Source: CAVQND01 sp049518415 (GTDB lineage Bacteria > Verrucomicrobiota > Verrucomicrobiia > Limisphaerales > UBA8199). Taken from it: DNA of 64,000 nucleotides. The stretch spans positions 1 through 64,000 of the forward strand of contig JBEKRX010000011.1 in the NCBI GenBank assembly GCA_049518415.1, read 5' to 3'. Position numbers and translations under genes: made by a program. A model generated the notes under the pieces. The model was given only the letters and a program-made list of their open reading frames with translations. It had not been told where the DNA came from and did no database searches. Below, piece by piece: positions 17,719 through 26,510 of the stretch (position 1 is the first letter of the stretch; each line of letters starts with the position of its first letter).

Positions 17719-18731
17719 GGCCGCACCGGCACGCCGCCCAGCACGCCGCTGTACCAGACCTCGCTCAGGGGAGCATCGCCGAGGATTTCGTCCAGGTCGG
17801 CCCGGTCCGAGAGACGCGAGAACCGGGCCTCCAGGCCGACCTTCTCGGCGATGACGATCTCTTCGGGATGCTCGCGGAACAGGTCGAGGAAGTAAGGGTT
17901 GTGCGTGGTGGCGATGACTTGGACGGGGTCCCGCGTTTCCTTTGAACCCTCGGGAAAAGCCAACCGGTAGAGCGCGTCCTGGACGTCGCGCAACAGGCGC
18001 GGGTGCAGCCCGTGATCCGGTTCTTCCAGGCAGACAATCGCTGGCGGCTCAGGCAAGTAAGCGATGGTGAGCAGCGCCAGGGCGATGAGCGTTCCGCTCG
18101 AAAGGTCGGCAGCGGGAATGCGGTGGCGTCCCTCGCGGGTGCGCAGAGCGATCTCCAGTAGCCCCTTGGCAGGGTTCTTGAAGAGGATGCGGTCGAACTC
18201 CGGGATCCAGCGCCCCAATTGTTCATTGACCGCCTCGAAGCGCTCCGGGTTTTGGTCCCGGAGGCGGTCCAGCACGCCGGCCAGGTTGGCGCCGTTCTGG
18301 GCCAGTTCCATGGAAGGCACTTGGGGCCAACGCGCAAGTTGAGCGGGGTCAGCAATTGCGTCGGCCTCAAGCGAAAAGAGCCGGGCGCTGCGCAGAGCCA
18401 TCATGGGCCGGTCTCTGTCCGTTAACCGCCTGTGGCCGGCGGTCCGACCATCCGGCCCGACCCAGTTGCGCCCTTTCCGTTTAACCTTGATGGTAAAACC
18501 GTCACCCTGCTCACTCCCCTTCGCAATGACCGTGACCGGAGCTGTGTCGGCCACGCCCGCGCTATGGACCTGCCAGAACGGCATTTTCTCCGGCCGACCC
18601 AGAGCAAATATGGCGTTCAGCGCGGTGCTCTTGCCGCTCCCGTTTGCGCCAACGATGAGGGTGAAACGGCTCAGCGGCAGCGTTGCCTGGCGCAGCGCCT
18701 TAAAATTCCTGAATTCGATTGATTCAATCAT
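17715..18731 (-). CDS. AAA/ABC-type ATPase (AAA_21, COG4637-like)
   Basis: This 338-residue SMC/ABC-like ATPase starts with the characteristic 'MIESIEFRNFKALR' strand. It has Walker A 'GANGSGKST' (28-36), ABC signature 'LSSGT' (210-214), Walker B 'IVCLEEPD' (232-239) and the H-loop 'TTHNP' further on. There is no coiled-coil arm or fused nuclease; the small downstream gene appears to supply the second component. ATG 18731 gives the canonical family N-terminus, while the longer open frame to 19085 runs over the end of the sulfatase gene and is not used. Confidence 0.88.
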   Translation of the reverse strand: MIESIEFRNFKALRQATLPLSRFTLIVGANGSGKSTALNAIFALGRPEKMPFWQVHSAGVADTAPVTVIAKGSEQGDGFTIKVKRKGRNWVGPDGRTAGHRRLTDRDRPMMALRSARLFSLEADAIADPAQLARWPQVPSMELAQNGANLAGVLDRLRDQNPERFEAVNEQLGRWIPEFDRILFKNPAKGLLEIALRTREGRHRIPAADLSSGTLIALALLTIAYLPEPPAIVCLEEPDHGLHPRLLRDVQDALYRLAFPEGSKETRDPVQVIATTHNPYFLDLFREHPEEIVIAEKVGLEARFSRLSDRADLDEILGDAPLSEVWYSGVLGGVPVRP

Positions 18732-18877
18732 ACCTGGTGCTCGACAGTGACAACCTATTCGCAGGGCCAGTCCAAATCCAGCATCTTCCGGGCCGCAAGG
18801 TGCGGACTGGCCCGGCTTGACACCGCTGCCGAGGGGTGGCCGGGGCCGCGTGCGGGCCGCCTGCCCCGAAAGCCGGT

Positions 18878-20380
18878 CTATCTCGCCGGTTCGAGTTTGC
18901 GCAGCCGCGCCACAACTTCCGGGTGAAGTTTGGCCAGGTTGGTGCGTTCGCCGGGGTCGGCCTCCACATTGGCCAGGAACCATTCCTTGTCCTGCGGCTC
19001 GAGTTTGCCCCCGGCTTCGTCGTTCGGCTGGTGCAGGAACTTCCACGGTCCCTGGCGGACGGCCCACTGGTCGCCCAGGCGCCATTGGAGGACATCATGC
19101 GGGCTGGAGGCGGTGTCCGACCGAATGACCGGCAGGAGGCTGCGTCCACTGAGTTGGGCCTGGGGCAAGGCCACGCCGCACAGTTCGGCCAGGGTCGGCA
19201 GCCAATCGCATCCGTGGGCGACTTGAGGGCGGACTTGACCTTCGGGCAGATGTCCCGGCCAGGAGATGATGGCGGGCAGGCGCAGGCCGCCCTCGAAGAG
19301 GCTGAACTTGGCGCCGCGATAGGGGCCGCTGCTGCCCCCGCCATAATGCGCGCGTTCTTCGACCGAATGACCGTTGTCGGACTGATAGACGAGGATGGTC
19401 CGCTCGCGCAGGCCGGCGTCTTCGAGGGATTTGACCAAGCGCTGCAGGCGTTCGTCGAGGGTGGAGACGAAGGCCGCGTAGAGGTTCCGCGGATAGGGCA
19501 GACGGTGGTAGTAGCGGAGCCATTTTTCCTCTCCCTGGTAAGGGTAGTGCGGCATGTTGATGGCGAAGTACATGAAGAAGGGGCGGTCGCGGTGGCCGGC
19601 GATGAAGGCCCGGGCTTTTTCCACCATCAGGTCGGGGAAATACCGCCCGGGCAGGCGCGCGCGCTGGTTGTTTTCCCAGAGGTCATGGCGGTTCGGGCCG
19701 GCCCAGTAGGAGAAATGCGAGTAGTTGTCGATGCATCCGCCCATGAAGCCGAAGGAATAATCGAACCCGTGGTCCAGCGGCCTGTGGCCGGCGCCGGAGC
19801 CAAGGTGCCATTTGCCGATGTGCGCCGTGGCATAGCCCGCGGCGCGGAACATGTCGGCCAGGGTGATGGCGCTCGCCGGCAAACCCGGACCCGTCAGGGT
19901 ATCCAATTGGTCGGCGGCTTCGGTCGGCGGCGCGGCGCTATTGTTCGGCATGCCGGCCAGCCACGGATAACGGCCCGTGAGCAGGGCGGCGCGGGAGGGC
20001 GAGCAGACCGGGGCGGCGGAATAAAACTGCGTAAACCGCACCCCTTGCGCCGCCAGCCGGTCCACCCCGGGCGTGACCAGGTCCTTTGCCCCATAGCATC
20101 CGGCATCGATGCTCCCCTGGTCATCGGCCATAATCACGACCACATTCGGCTTCAGGGGCTCCGCCGCCAGGGCGGGACGAGCGCCCCCCGCCAGCGCCGG
20201 AACCAGAAGGTTAAATAGGTTAAATAGGCTAAATAAGTTAAATGAGTTGCGCGCACGCACAAGAAACTTGGGCCAACGGAGAAAACTTTTGTGGATAACA
20301 GCACCGCCGGCCAGGCCCGGCCCGGTAGCGCAAAGGATGGGGAGCGGTTTTCGGCGATTCAAACAAAGGGGCGTTTTCAT
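18878..20380 (-). CDS. Secreted sulfatase, formylglycine type
   Basis: This arylsulfatase-family enzyme of up to 500 residues would remove sulfate esters from polysaccharides or glycosaminoglycans. The N-terminal metal site 'NVVVIMADDQG' is followed by the Cys-type FGly signature 'CSPSRAALLTGR' (C-x-P-S-R). The later 'HIGKWHLG' and 'YQSDNGHSVEERAHYGG' supply Lys, His and Asp/Asn ligands. With ATG 20380 the signal helix begins only after about 45 residues. A GTG at 20260 would give a compact signal peptide and may be the true start. The hydrophobic core of that signal, 'FNLFSLFNLFNLL', is encoded by a family A nonamer repeat. Confidence 0.9.
   Translation of the reverse strand: MKTPLCLNRRKPLPILCATGPGLAGGAVIHKSFLRWPKFLVRARNSFNLFSLFNLFNLLVPALAGGARPALAAEPLKPNVVVIMADDQGSIDAGCYGAKDLVTPGVDRLAAQGVRFTQFYSAAPVCSPSRAALLTGRYPWLAGMPNNSAAPPTEAADQLDTLTGPGLPASAITLADMFRAAGYATAHIGKWHLGSGAGHRPLDHGFDYSFGFMGGCIDNYSHFSYWAGPNRHDLWENNQRARLPGRYFPDLMVEKARAFIAGHRDRPFFMYFAINMPHYPYQGEEKWLRYYHRLPYPRNLYAAFVSTLDERLQRLVKSLEDAGLRERTILVYQSDNGHSVEERAHYGGGSSGPYRGAKFSLFEGGLRLPAIISWPGHLPEGQVRPQVAHGCDWLPTLAELCGVALPQAQLSGRSLLPVIRSDTASSPHDVLQWRLGDQWAVRQGPWKFLHQPNDEAGGKLEPQDKEWFLANVEADPGERTNLAKLHPEVVARLRKLEPAR
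20209..20250. repeat. Nonamer repeat (family A) inside sulfatase signal sequence
   Basis: Four to five 9-base units (ggttaaata, ggctaaata, agttaaatg) lie in frame within the sulfatase N-terminal coding region. On the coding strand they read as Asn-Leu-Phe repeats that form the hydrophobic core of the predicted signal peptide. Confidence 0.75.
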
Positions 20381-20523
20381 GCGAATAGAACAGGGCGGAA
20401 GTTATGGCGGCGGTCTTGAGCATTTCAACATCCAACTTTGCCCGCCTGCGCGAAAGGGCCGTCCGCTCGAAAAGCATGGTGGCAATCTTCTTTTTCGGGG
20501 AGGTGCCCTCGGCGGAGCCACGG

Positions 20524-20776
20524 GGGCGCATCCTGACACTGCCCCCGAGCGCGGGCGGAAGCCCTGCCCCCCTCTCCCCTCCCATGCGCTCTGAGCGCAT
20601 GGGAGTGTTTGCGAACGGCGAAGGGCGAACGGCGAACGGCGAACGGCCCTCGCCCTCTCGCATCCCGCAGGATGGGATGGGGCGGGCCGGCTACTATCTT
20701 GCCGCCCCTCCGGGGCGGAAGAGTGCCGCGCTGCGCGCGGGTAGAGTGGAATTGGTGGCAGTGTCGGGAGGCGCCC
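20524..20776 (+). mobile_element. M1 MITE-like element upstream of scpA
   Basis: A 253-base element has left inverted repeat 20524-20546 and right inverted repeat 20754-20776. It carries an internal (GGCGAAC)n heptamer run (about 20613-20648) and GC-rich hairpins. The right end is 92 bases before the scpA start codon, in the same orientation as the copies upstream of trpS and of the gene at 48863. The rest of 20381-20867 shows no gene. Confidence 0.8.
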
Positions 20777-20867
20777 GATGCGCCCCGCGGCCCGTTGCGT
20801 AGTTGCAAAACGTCGCGCGCGTGTTTAGGATTAGTGACGCCGGCGCGCGGGCGAGCGGCTGGCGACC

Positions 20868-21719
20868 ATGGCTGAATATAAAGTAAAATTCGAGGTCTTT
20901 GAAGGCCCGCTCGATTTGCTCCTTTACCTGATCAAAAAGGAGGAGGTCGACATTTACCAGGTCAACCTCACGCGCCTGGCCAGCCAGTTCCTCGACTACA
21001 TCGAAACCATGCGGTTGCTCGACCTGGAGGTCGCTGGGGAGTTTCTCGTAATGGCGGCCACGCTGATGTACATCAAGAGCCGCGAGCTGTTGCCGGCGGA
21101 CCAGCAGGTGCAGGCCCAGGACGAAGACGACGGACAGGACCCACGCTGGGAGTTGATCCGCCAATTGGTCGAATACAAGAAATTCAAGGACGCCGCGGCC
21201 CAGCTCCAGGCCCTGGAGGCCCGGCAGGAAAACATCTTTCCCCGGGCGCCGGCCAGACTGGAATTCGCCGCCCAAACGCCTGCGCGGCCCGAGGTCTCCC
21301 TCTTTGACCTGGTCAGCGCCGTCAGTGCCGTCTTGCAGCGCCTGGGCCAGCGCCAGGACCTGCGCGACCTCTTCGAAGACAAATGGACGGTCAGCCAGAA
21401 AATCCAGCAGCTCCTGCGCGCCCTCAGCGAACGGGCGCGCATCACCTTCGGGGAGCTGTTCGCCGGGGCCGCCAGCCGCTCCGAGATCGTCGTGACCTTT
21501 TTGGCCCTGCTCGAGTTGATTCGCCTCAGGCAGCTCGTCGCCATCCAGGAGGCGCCCTTCGGCGAGATCGTCATTTGCCGCTCGGACCCGCCCGCGGCCC
21601 CCGCGCCGGCCGCCGCACCGCCCGCCCCGGACACCGCATCCGCCCCTGCCCTGCAGGCCTCAACTCCCGCGGGCAGCCCGGCCACGCCGGCCGCCGGCCC
21701 TAACTCCCTCTCCGCTTAG
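20868..21719 (+). CDS. scpA: Segregation and condensation protein A (kleisin)
   Basis: This is the kleisin subunit bridging SMC ATPase heads in the SMC-ScpAB condensin. The 283-residue protein has the conserved N-terminal 'FEGPLDLLLYLIKKEEVDIYQV' (about 9-30), 'LVMAATLMYIKSRELLP' (about 61-77) and a C-terminal winged-helix region (about 160-235). A Pro/Ala-rich tail of about 40 residues follows. It heads the scpA-scpB-pheA cluster. The stop codon TAG coincides with the CTTAG at the left edge of an M2 element, so the insertion may have set the present C-terminus. Confidence 0.95.
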   Translation: MAEYKVKFEVFEGPLDLLLYLIKKEEVDIYQVNLTRLASQFLDYIETMRLLDLEVAGEFLVMAATLMYIKSRELLPADQQVQAQDEDDGQDPRWELIRQLVEYKKFKDAAAQLQALEARQENIFPRAPARLEFAAQTPARPEVSLFDLVSAVSAVLQRLGQRQDLRDLFEDKWTVSQKIQQLLRALSERARITFGELFAGAASRSEIVVTFLALLELIRLRQLVAIQEAPFGEIVICRSDPPAAPAPAAAPPAPDTASAPALQASTPAGSPATPAAGPNSLSA

Positions 21720-21912
21720 GGTTCATGCAAAAACAAGTTCCGAAGGCGAGGCGTAATTCCAACATGATTCTCTGGCACCCCTCCGGGGTGCGAGCGCCAG
21801 AAGGCACCCTGCCCGGTGGTCGTTCCCCCTTTACCCCGAACGACCACCGGCTACTTTCTGCCGACCCTCCGGGTTGGAGAAAATCGGAATTTGTTTTTGC
21901 ACGGGCGCTTAG
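21715..21912 (+). mobile_element. M2 MITE-like element between scpA and scpB
   Basis: A 198-base element is bounded by CTTAG on both sides. Its inverted ends are 'tgcaaaaacaagttccga' (21726-21743) and its near-complement (21884-21901). Internal hairpins include CACCCCTCCGGGGTG and GGTGGTCGTT...AACGACCACC. A copy of identical length lies at 60326-60523. No coding potential. Confidence 0.85.
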
Positions 21913-21963
21913 CGGCCCGCCGCCGCCACCGAAACAGGAACTTTTCACCCCCAGGAGGACAGC

Positions 21964-22758
21964 ATGGAACTGAAATTCATATTGGAAGCCATCCTCTTTT
22001 CAGCCCAAAAGCCGCTGAGTTTGAAGGAGCTGCGCGACGTTTTTGCCGCCGCGCCGGAGCACGCCGAGGGCGATGCACACGTGCGCGCGCTCAAGAAAAT
22101 CAAGGAAGACCAGTTGACCGCCGCCCTCGAGCAGTTGGCGCGCGAACACGACCAAGCCGGGCGCAGTTTTCGCCTCGCCTGCGTGGCCGGCTCCTGGCAA
22201 TTCGTGACGCAGCCCGAATACGCCCCCTGGCTCAAGGCGCTGGTGGGCCACAAGGCGCGTCCGCCGCGCCTCTCGCAGCCGGCGCTCGAGACCCTGGCCA
22301 TCCTCGCCTATCGCCAGCCGGTCACCCGCGCGGAAGTCGAGCAGGTCCGGGGCGTGGCGGTCGATGGGGTGATGCAGACGCTGCTCGAGCGGGGGTTGAT
22401 CGAGCAGGTGGGCCGCGCTGAGGTCGTGGGCCGGCCGATGACCTACGGCACGACGCCGGTGTTTCTCGAGTACTTCGGCTTGCGGAGCCTCGAAGATTTG
22501 CCCGCCGCCGCCGAACTCCGGCGCGCGGCGGTGCAAAAGCCGCCAGGACCGGCGACCGTCGAGCCCGGCCTGGCCACCGCTCCGCCGCAGCAACTGGCGC
22601 TGCCGACCGAAAGCGCGAAATCGGAGACCCAACCGCCGGCGCCACCGAGAGGCGCGGACGCCCCCCGGCCCGACCACCAGACCGAGGCCCCCGCCCCAGG
22701 CCCCGCCCCGGCCGCGGCGCAGAGCAACCCAGCGGCCGACTCCAACCCGAAAGGCTAA
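21964..22758 (+). CDS. scpB: Segregation and condensation protein B
   Basis: This is the winged-helix partner of ScpA in the SMC complex. The 264-residue protein contains two winged-helix domains, with family motifs 'LSQPALETLAILAYRQPVTRAEVEQVRGV' (about 102-130) and 'GRAEVVGRPMTYGTTPVFLEYFGL'. A long Pro/Ala-rich disordered tail follows (from about 195). A strong ribosome-binding site, AGGAGG at about 21953, precedes ATG 21964. scpB is separated from scpA by an M2 insertion and is followed directly by pheA. Confidence 0.95.
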   Translation: MELKFILEAILFSAQKPLSLKELRDVFAAAPEHAEGDAHVRALKKIKEDQLTAALEQLAREHDQAGRSFRLACVAGSWQFVTQPEYAPWLKALVGHKARPPRLSQPALETLAILAYRQPVTRAEVEQVRGVAVDGVMQTLLERGLIEQVGRAEVVGRPMTYGTTPVFLEYFGLRSLEDLPAAAELRRAAVQKPPGPATVEPGLATAPPQQLALPTESAKSETQPPAPPRGADAPRPDHQTEAPAPGPAPAAAQSNPAADSNPKG

Positions 22759-22759
22759 A

Positions 22760-23821
22760 GTGAACATCCTCGCACACCGCAAAGCGATTGATAAGCACGA
22801 CGCCCAGCTCATCAAGCTCCTGAACCAGCGCACCAGGCACGTCCTGGCCATTGGCGAAATCAAACGCAAGGCCGGCCAGGAGGTCTATGCGCCGCACCGG
22901 GAACGCGCCGTCCTCAACCGCGTCTGCCGGCTGAACCCGGGGCCCATCACCGACGAATCGCTCCGGGCCATCTACCGCGAGATCATGTCCAGCGCCCTTT
23001 CGCTCGAGAAATCCCTCACCATCGCCTACCTCGGGCCCGAGGCCACCTTCACCCACCAGGCGGCCATCCAGCGCTTCGGCTCCAGCCTCCGTTATTCCCC
23101 CCAGAAAACCATTAACGACGTCTTCACCGAAGTGAGCAAGAACTGCGCTGACTACGGGGTGGTGCCGGTGGAGAACTCCACCGAGGGCGCGGTGACCCAC
23201 ACCCTGGACATGTTCGTGGACAGCGACCTCAAGATTGTCGCCCAGATTGTCCTGCCCGTGCAGTATTGCCTGCTCAGCAACTGCCGCCGCTCGCAAATCA
23301 AAAGGCTCTTTGTCCATCCCCAGGCGCTGGCACAATGCCGCGGCTGGGTCCAGGCCAGCCTCCCGCGCGTCGAGTTCATCGAGACCTCCTCCAATGCCCG
23401 CTCGGCCGAGTTGGCCGCCAAGACCAAGGCCTCCGCCGCCATCGCCGGCGTGCTGGCCTCGGAAAAATACCGCCTGCCGGTGCTGGAGTACGACCTCCAG
23501 GACAACCTCGCCAATGCCACGCGTTTCCTGGTCCTCGGCCGCCAAGGCACACCCCCGACCGGCAACGACCGGACCAGCCTCATGTTCAGCGTCATCCACC
23601 GGGCCGGCGCGTTGTATCGCGCCCTCGCCCCGTTGCACCGTTACCGTATCAACATGACCAAGATCGAGTCCCGCCCCAGCAAGCGCAAGGCCTGGGAATA
23701 TTTCTTCTTCGTCGATTGCGACGGCCACATCACCGACCGCAAAGTCGCCAGGGCCCTGGCCCTCCTGGGCGAACACTGCAGCTATGTCAAAGTCCTCGGC
23801 TCCTACCCGAATACCGAGTAA
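22760..23821 (+). CDS. pheA: Bifunctional chorismate mutase/prephenate dehydratase (P-protein)
   Basis: The enzyme converts chorismate to prephenate and then to phenylpyruvate for phenylalanine synthesis. The 353-residue protein has an AroQ-type helical mutase domain (1-85; Arg, Lys and Glu in 'LNQRTRHVLAIGEIKRK'). The dehydratase follows (88-265; 'YLGPEATFTHQAA', 'VPVENSTEGAV', 'NATRFLVLG' with the catalytic Thr-Arg-Phe). The C-terminal ACT domain (275-353) has the 'KIESRPSK' phenylalanine-binding motif, so feedback inhibition is expected. The start is GTG at 22760, one base after the scpB stop, consistent with an operon. Confidence 0.95.
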   Translation: MNILAHRKAIDKHDAQLIKLLNQRTRHVLAIGEIKRKAGQEVYAPHRERAVLNRVCRLNPGPITDESLRAIYREIMSSALSLEKSLTIAYLGPEATFTHQAAIQRFGSSLRYSPQKTINDVFTEVSKNCADYGVVPVENSTEGAVTHTLDMFVDSDLKIVAQIVLPVQYCLLSNCRRSQIKRLFVHPQALAQCRGWVQASLPRVEFIETSSNARSAELAAKTKASAAIAGVLASEKYRLPVLEYDLQDNLANATRFLVLGRQGTPPTGNDRTSLMFSVIHRAGALYRALAPLHRYRINMTKIESRPSKRKAWEYFFFVDCDGHITDRKVARALALLGEHCSYVKVLGSYPNTE

Positions 23822-24024
23822 GCCCTGGTTAATCGGTTGCGGCGCGGAGCGTGGGCGGGGCGGGCGGGGTTGTTTCCCCAGTCCCGTTACGTGAACCGGA
23901 TGCTGGAAGCAGGCCGGGAATAAACGGGGCGGTCCAACCCTGGGCCAACGCCCGGAAAAGGCCCTCAACCCTGAAAGGCTGGCGCCGCTGGCGCGGCACG
24001 GCGCCTCTCAGTTGCCAGTGGCGC

Positions 24025-24441
24025 TCAATTCTTTCGCGCCGCCCGGCCGGCCTGGGAGATGCGCGTATTGTCAATCGCCCGCCGGACCGTTTGGCGCAGG
24101 GCCGCGGCGTCGAAAGGTTTGGCCAGGAAATGGAAAGCGCCGCGTTTGATGGCTCGGATGATGACTTCGTCGGTCCCGTAGCCGGTCATGAGGATGATTG
24201 AAGTTCCCGGCCAGGCATCACGGATGGCGTCGATCAGCACTATTCCGTCCCCGTCTTCCAACCGCCAGTCCAGCAGGAGGGCATCGACCGGCTCCCGCTT
24301 GAGTCGTTGCAGCAGTTCGGCCCGGCTTTGCAGCGTTTCGGTTTTGAATTCCTTCAAGGCCGCCTTGATGAGTCGTCCGATCTGTTTGTCATCGTCGACA
24401 ACCAGCACCTTTGCTCTTCGCTGAATCGGTTGCCTGTCCAT
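24025..24441 (-). CDS. Stand-alone response-regulator receiver protein
   Basis: This 138-residue single CheY-like domain has an acidic triad Asp16-Asp17-Asp18, phosphoacceptor Asp58 ('LLLDWRLEDGDG'), switch Thr86 ('LMTGYG') and Lys108 ('AKPFD'). The sequence is NtrC/OmpR-like, and the 'GAFHFLAKPF' wording is typical of NtrC receivers, but there is no output domain. ATG 24441 is preferred to the upstream in-frame start at 24579, which adds a low-complexity basic leader. A partner kinase is not in the window. Confidence 0.88.
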   Translation of the reverse strand: MDRQPIQRRAKVLVVDDDKQIGRLIKAALKEFKTETLQSRAELLQRLKREPVDALLLDWRLEDGDGIVLIDAIRDAWPGTSIILMTGYGTDEVIIRAIKRGAFHFLAKPFDAAALRQTVRRAIDNTRISQAGRAARKN

Positions 24442-24539
24442 GCAGTGGTTCGCGGTCTTCGGGGTTTGCCCGGTTCGCTGCTCGAGGGCTTTGCCTGGAC
24501 TGCCTTTTTGAGTTGCGCGCCCTTGCGCTTGCCGTCCTG

Positions 24540-24821
24540 TTATTGCCCGCTGAGTTCCCGCTGTCTGCCCTTGGCCCACTCTTGGTCGACCCAGCTAATC
24601 AGGTGCGGTTCCAGGTTGCGGTATTCCTGGGGCTGGGCTTCGTTTGGCTTTAAGTCGATGATGCGCGTGAGGTGAAGCGTCGCCTGCTTTGCCAGGAGGG
24701 CGGCAATCTTGCCTCCGTTTGCCGCGTTGGTCCACCCGGCGATGATCTCTCTGCCGTCCTGGGTTTGGCACCTGACTTCGTAGCGCTGTCCGCCGTAGCC
24801 AATTCTCGGCTGCCTGCTCAT
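24540..24821 (-). CDS. Small conserved-looking protein of unknown function
   Basis: This 93-residue soluble protein has beta-rich wording at its start ('YEVRCQTQDGREIIAGWTN') and ends in a charged helix. It lies immediately upstream of the receiver gene on the same strand (98-base gap). I recognise no family. The balanced composition supports a real gene, but it could still be spurious. Confidence 0.5.
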   Translation of the reverse strand: MSRQPRIGYGGQRYEVRCQTQDGREIIAGWTNAANGGKIAALLAKQATLHLTRIIDLKPNEAQPQEYRNLEPHLISWVDQEWAKGRQRELSGQ

Positions 24822-24975
24822 TCTCTTGCCTCATCGGGCTCCCCGGCCGACAACTGGCGGCGGGGCGCCCATGTTCGGTTTGCCATTTTGGTCACCGTTC
24901 GTCTGCATTATTTACTCTCTTTTACTGATTCTGGCTAGTCATTTCTCGGCCAGGCAAACCCGCAGGAGGGCGCGC

Positions 24976-25590
24976 CTACTTGACGGCCGGCTTCTGGATT
25001 TCGAGGGCGATGGCCTTGGCGTCGTTGGCAATCGCCACGGCCTGTTTTCGGTCCAGGTAGTTGGCCTGGAAGATCGCCTGGATGTCCCCCACGATATCAC
25101 TCATTTGAGACGGCCCGATCTTCTGCGGGTTTAGCACGGCATTGAGGTCCTGGAGCAACCGCCCGCGGGTGGCGGCCGACAGCAGCTTTTCAGACAGGGC
25201 CGAGGAGAGGTCCTCCGCCAATCTGTTGGCGCCGAGTTGGGAGGGTTTCTTTGGGCCCTGGGCTGCCGCCATGAGGTCCTTGGCAAGCTGGAGCTTGAGT
25301 GCCAGCGTGGCCGGGGCCTCGGGCTTGATGGCGGTGAGGTCGGCCCGCAGCCGGGCGAGGATTTGCTCCTGGGCAGTGAGGGGGCGGGCGGGAGCGGCCG
25401 CCGTGGGGGTGGCCGCGGGCGCGGCCGATGAGACCGGCGGAGCCGGGGACGGCACCCCCTGCTGGACGTTGTTCTGGTCGCGCAATTCCTTGGCCCGCTG
25501 TTTGATGATGACCATCGAGCCTTGTGCGAAAGCATTTCCTGTCGCCAGCAGGGCCGCGCCAACCGCTACGAGGACAAAGCTTGTTTTCAT
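24976..25590 (-). CDS. Secreted protein of unknown function
   Basis: The product is 204 residues with a canonical signal peptide (cut after 'NAFA', residue about 22). An Ala/Pro-rich linker (about 45-75) follows, then a helical C-terminal domain ('LAEDLSSALSEKLLSAATRGRLLQDLNAVLNP'). No known family. It is located 3' of the DUF374 acyltransferase on the same strand, with a 63-base gap. Confidence 0.8.
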   Translation of the reverse strand: MKTSFVLVAVGAALLATGNAFAQGSMVIIKQRAKELRDQNNVQQGVPSPAPPVSSAAPAATPTAAAPARPLTAQEQILARLRADLTAIKPEAPATLALKLQLAKDLMAAAQGPKKPSQLGANRLAEDLSSALSEKLLSAATRGRLLQDLNAVLNPQKIGPSQMSDIVGDIQAIFQANYLDRKQAVAIANDAKAIALEIQKPAVK

Positions 25591-25653
25591 AAAGATGAGC
25601 GATCTGCTGCCAACACAAGATTGCAGCGGGGCACTCCAATTGTCAAGCTTTCG

Positions 25654-26397
25654 TCAAGCCGGAACGGAGTCTTTCGTGATGCTCCTGAGGATCTGTTCGA
25701 GGTCTTGGCGCAGGGCCTCGCGCTGGGCGTCCGAGGCCTCGCGGGGGACACGAACGGGCTTTCCGATAAAGACCTCACAGCGGGCAAAGGGCAGCGGGAT
25801 TTGAAACCGGTCCCAACTGTTCGACCTGATTCCCCAGTTCAGATGATAGGAGACCGGGACGATGGGCAGGCCGGTGACCTGCGCCAGTGACATCACTCCC
25901 TCCTGGACGACGTAGCGGGGCCCGCGCGGTCCGTCGGGCGTGATCGCCAAATCATAGCCGCGTTCCGCCCAGGTCCTGAGTTCGAGCAGCGCCTGCGGGC
26001 CCCGCCGGCTCGAGGAGCCGCGCACCGGCTGGACTTTGAAATACTCGAGAATGCTCGCCAGGAACGCGCCGTCTTTGCTCGCGCTGACCATCGCCGCCAG
26101 GCCGTTGGTTTGATTCCGGGCTTTGACGTAATCGTAATAGACCTTCAGACACAGGGCCAGGCGATTGTGCCAAACGCAATAAATGGCCGGTCCGGCCCTG
26201 CCGGCCAGGAAGCCGGACCGATCCTGGTAACGGCAACGCACCGTCCCGCTCACGGCGCGCACGAGGCCAAACACCGCCCACGCCCCCACCCGCTGATGCC
26301 AAACCGGGGTATGGGGCACCACCACCCCGCTATTTGGTTTGGTTCGCGGCGGCTGGTTCGAGTTTTCAGCAGCGGGACTCACTCTAATGCTATCCAT
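25654..26397 (-). CDS. DUF374-family lysophospholipid acyltransferase-like protein
   Basis: This 247-residue protein shows the DUF374/LpxL-like acyltransferase layout. The H-x-x-x-x motif region is 'YCVWHNRL' (about 75-82). The substrate block is 'VQPVRGSSSRRG' (about 121-132), with 'ITPDGPRGPR' (about 152-161) as the conserved block III. Such proteins are inner-membrane-associated and thought to acylate lipid A-type or glycerolipid precursors. It forms a possible minus-strand unit with ruvC-ruvA upstream and the secreted protein downstream. Confidence 0.88.
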   Translation of the reverse strand: MDSIRVSPAAENSNQPPRTKPNSGVVVPHTPVWHQRVGAWAVFGLVRAVSGTVRCRYQDRSGFLAGRAGPAIYCVWHNRLALCLKVYYDYVKARNQTNGLAAMVSASKDGAFLASILEYFKVQPVRGSSSRRGPQALLELRTWAERGYDLAITPDGPRGPRYVVQEGVMSLAQVTGLPIVPVSYHLNWGIRSNSWDRFQIPLPFARCEVFIGKPVRVPREASDAQREALRQDLEQILRSITKDSVPA

Positions 26398-26442
26398 CTA
26401 AGTTTTCTCAGCCGGCGCCAATTCCTTGTGCGGGCGCACATC

Positions 26443-26480
26443 CCTTTTAACCTATTTTACCTTTTTAACTCGTTTAAGCC
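26443..26480. repeat. AT-rich nonamer repeat (family A), short copy
   Basis: This short degenerate run (ttaacctat, tttaactcg) is the complement of the family A unit. It lies between the DUF374 gene start and the ruvA stop. Confidence 0.55.
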
Positions 26481-26510
26481 CTCGGTCGCGCCTTCGCCGC
26501 CCTGAGGTCA

